A stretch of 52,701 bases of DNA from DASZXJ01 sp035545895 (GTDB lineage: Bacteria > Planctomycetota > Phycisphaerae > Tepidisphaerales > Tepidisphaeraceae). The notes beneath the pieces are model-generated. The model worked only from the letters and a program-made list of their open reading frames with translations. It did no database searches and had not been told where the DNA came from. Shown here one piece after another: positions 51,206 to 52,701 of this stretch. Made by a program: the position numbers and the translations under genes. Each line of letters opens with the position of its first letter. The stretch's first letter is position 1. The stretch is from NCBI GenBank assembly GCA_035545895.1, contig DASZXJ010000102.1, forward strand, positions 1 through 52,701, read 5' to 3'.

Positions 51206-52413
51206 GGTTTGCCTTCGGCAATAACGGTGGAATGGGCCGGTTCCGACTGTTCAGTTCTCCTGGCGGTCGGTTCCCACGTGCCATGATGGTTTTGCAACAG
51301 CCAGCGAGAATATCCAACAAGCAAGGCTAAGTTCATGCTGACAAACATCGTCGGCAGCCGAAACAATTTGGGAACGCCGGCGCTGCGGGGCAAGATCGCG
51401 ACGATCATCGCCATGCAGTAAAACGCCCCCTGCAAAATAGTCACAACTCGAAAGAATGGATGATTGAAAAGACAGGCACTGCCAATCAGTATCCCGATCA
51501 AAAGAAACGGGCAAAGCCAACGCAACACTTTGTGCGAGAAGAATGATATTGCGACAAAACCCTGCCTTGGATCCAAAAGCGGCCACAACAGCGACAGATT
51601 CTGCAGATTCCCCGTTCCAATTCGCATGCGACGCCTGAATTCATCCCGCACCTGGTTCGGCGCCTGCTCATACGCGATGGCCTGGAAGTCATAATGAACC
51701 AGAAAGCCATGATGAAGCCGCATCAGCAGCGGAATAAGAAAATCATCGACCACCGTGTCATCTGGTATTGGCGTAAAACAGGACCGGCGAATGGCATAAA
51801 TCGCGCCGTTGGCTCCAAGCAGGCCGCCCAGCCGCGACTCGCTTTTCTTTAGAAATGTCTCGTAATTCCAATACAGACTGTCGGCATTTCGACTGTTTCG
51901 AGCGTCGGTTAACACGAGTCGGCCACTGACGATGCCGACGGCTGGATCGTCAAACCACCGGACAAGCTTTTTCAGCGCTGAAGGTTCAAATTCGGAATTT
52001 GCATCGGACAGCACGACGATTTCCCCGCGAAGCTGGGGAATTGCGCGGTTGAGAACCGCCGATTTCCCGCGCCGCTCGGCAAATTCGATCAATCGCACGC
52101 CTTGGCCCGCATATCGTTTAACAATGTTTGCTGTTTCATCGTTGCTGCCATCGGATGCGATTGCGATTTCGAGCTTTTCCTTCGGATAATCCATCGCCAG
52201 CGCGTTCGCTATTCGTCGCTCAATGACAGCCTGCTCGTTATATGCAGCAATGAGCAAGGAAACGTTCGGCCAATTCGTGGAATCCACTTCCCGGGCTGTT
52301 CGATCTTTTCCAAGAAACTCCGACAAAACCATCACAAGCAGCGGATAAACCGCATAGGTGTAGAGGATCAAACCCGCGCAAAGCCAGAAGAAAATGACAA
52401 GGATCGTTGACAA
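51202..52413 (-). CDS. Family 2 glycosyltransferase, membrane-bound
   Basis: The 403-residue GT2 enzyme has an N-terminal membrane helix (about 3-28) and two or three more from about residue 290. The catalytic domain shows 'VSLLIAAYNEQAVIERRI', 'IASDGSNDETANIV', 'VVLSDANSEFEPSAL', 'GANGAIYAIRRS', the general-base region 'PDDTVVDDFLIPLLM' and an RRMRIG segment where QxxRW is expected. This plan is that of processive or polyprenol-linked synthases of exopolysaccharides. The start ATG at 52413 follows the acetyltransferase stop by 6 bases. It is the main enzyme of the minus-strand operon. Confidence 0.9.
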   Translation of the reverse strand: MSTILVIFFWLCAGLILYTYAVYPLLVMVLSEFLGKDRTAREVDSTNWPNVSLLIAAYNEQAVIERRIANALAMDYPKEKLEIAIASDGSNDETANIVKRYAGQGVRLIEFAERRGKSAVLNRAIPQLRGEIVVLSDANSEFEPSALKKLVRWFDDPAVGIVSGRLVLTDARNSRNADSLYWNYETFLKKSESRLGGLLGANGAIYAIRRSCFTPIPDDTVVDDFLIPLLMRLHHGFLVHYDFQAIAYEQAPNQVRDEFRRRMRIGTGNLQNLSLLWPLLDPRQGFVAISFFSHKVLRWLCPFLLIGILIGSACLFNHPFFRVVTILQGAFYCMAMIVAILPRSAGVPKLFRLPTMFVSMNLALLVGYSRWLLQNHHGTWEPTARRTEQSEPAHSTVIAEGKP

Positions 52414-52419
52414 GATTGG

Positions 52420-52701
52420 TTAAGCCACGACTTGTTGCGATTCGCCCGGATGACGAAATCCGACCACCCGGGCCGGCACACCGACGGCAGTCGCGTGGGC
52501 GGGCACATCGTCCACCACTGCCGCGTTGGCGCCGATGCGGCAGCCATCGCCAAGAGTGATGCCACCAATGATTTTCGCGCCCGCGCCAATGAAAATATCA
52601 TTGCCAAGAACCGGACTTTGCCCGCGTTCGGCGCCGATGGTAACCTGGTGCTCGATATGGACTCGTCCCCCACCGCGCACGTTACCGTTGATTACCACTC
52701 C
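52420..52701 (-). CDS. Hexapeptide-repeat (CysE-type) acetyltransferase, 5' end cut by window
   Basis: The frame is open to the window edge, so only the C-terminal 93 residues are seen. They show left-handed beta-helix hexapeptide repeats ('VHIEHQVTIGAE', 'VLGNDIFIGAGAKIIGGITLGDGCRIGANAAVVDDVPAHATAVGVPARVV'). The ending 'GVPARVV' is typical of serine/sugar O-acetyltransferases of the CysE type. In this operon it is more likely a sugar acetyltransferase than a cysteine-synthesis enzyme. It precedes the glycosyltransferase gene. Confidence 0.88.
   Translation of the reverse strand, partial: GVVINGNVRGGGRVHIEHQVTIGAERGQSPVLGNDIFIGAGAKIIGGITLGDGCRIGANAAVVDDVPAHATAVGVPARVVGFRHPGESQQVVA

Overview
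The window reads as a chromosomal segment of a Planctomycetota bacterium, most likely class Phycisphaerae (Tepidisphaera/Humisphaera-like). This is inferred from four things: two giant secreted proteins that begin with the planctomycete N-terminal 'LE-x-R-x-(L/F)' signature (LETRRLF at 23785, LESRTMLS at 41545); moderately GC-rich coding; many two-component and cyclic-nucleotide genes; and nests of dispersed non-coding repeats. No rRNA, tRNA, CRISPR array, phage module or transposase was seen. Taxonomy comes from features alone and was not checked by a search.

Layout. 1-258 is one copy of a dispersed repeat whose second copy lies at 47954-48185. 277-783 is an unrecognised gene on the minus strand. 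1006-9668 is a two-gene signalling unit: a 2161-residue soluble hybrid histidine kinase with twelve 92-residue HAMP-type repeats, like fungal group III (Nik1/Os-1) kinases, overlapped by a second hybrid kinase; a strong hairpin terminator follows. 9845-12635 (minus) encodes a SYLF-like lipoprotein, a divergent CsrA-like protein and a Y-x-W-x-P-G-x-W repeat protein. 13062-20661 is a plus-strand gene run: DUF2911 protein, large secreted PIG-L-type protein, 46-residue membrane peptide, sodium:solute symporter, a half-length BshC-like protein, BshB1 and BshA. The last three look like a compact bacillithiol (or related thiol) pathway.

20750-26817 holds three exported proteins (outer-membrane barrel, FecR-like protein, RTX/delta-60 surface protein). 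26918-30673 is a CHASE2 class III nucleotide cyclase followed by a cyclic-nucleotide-binding/DUF1003 membrane protein, a plausible cAMP source and effector pair. 30780-34152 holds a sugar-type ABC binding protein and permease without an ATPase gene, then aminopeptidase P. 34158-37286 is a divergent pair, a NifA-like sigma-54 activator and a GGDEF diguanylate cyclase. 37304-41545 is a 1413-residue beta-propeller/FnIII/Calx-beta surface protein.

41831-47581 is mixed: unknown membrane and secreted proteins, a tiny histone-like basic protein, a NarL-type two-component pair, an RmlD-like reductase and a zinc-ribbon membrane protein. 47582-48207 is non-coding and packed with several repeat families. 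48208-52701 (minus) is a tightly overlapping exopolysaccharide-type operon: hexapeptide acetyltransferase (cut by the window edge), GT2 glycosyltransferase, deacetylase-like protein, secreted protein and methyltransferase.

The best candidates for something undescribed are the half-length BshC-like protein, the hairpin abutting the cyclase start codon together with the cyclase/effector pair, the 12-repeat Nik1-like kinase, and the dispersed repeat that keeps a hairpin while its apparent reading frame drifts.
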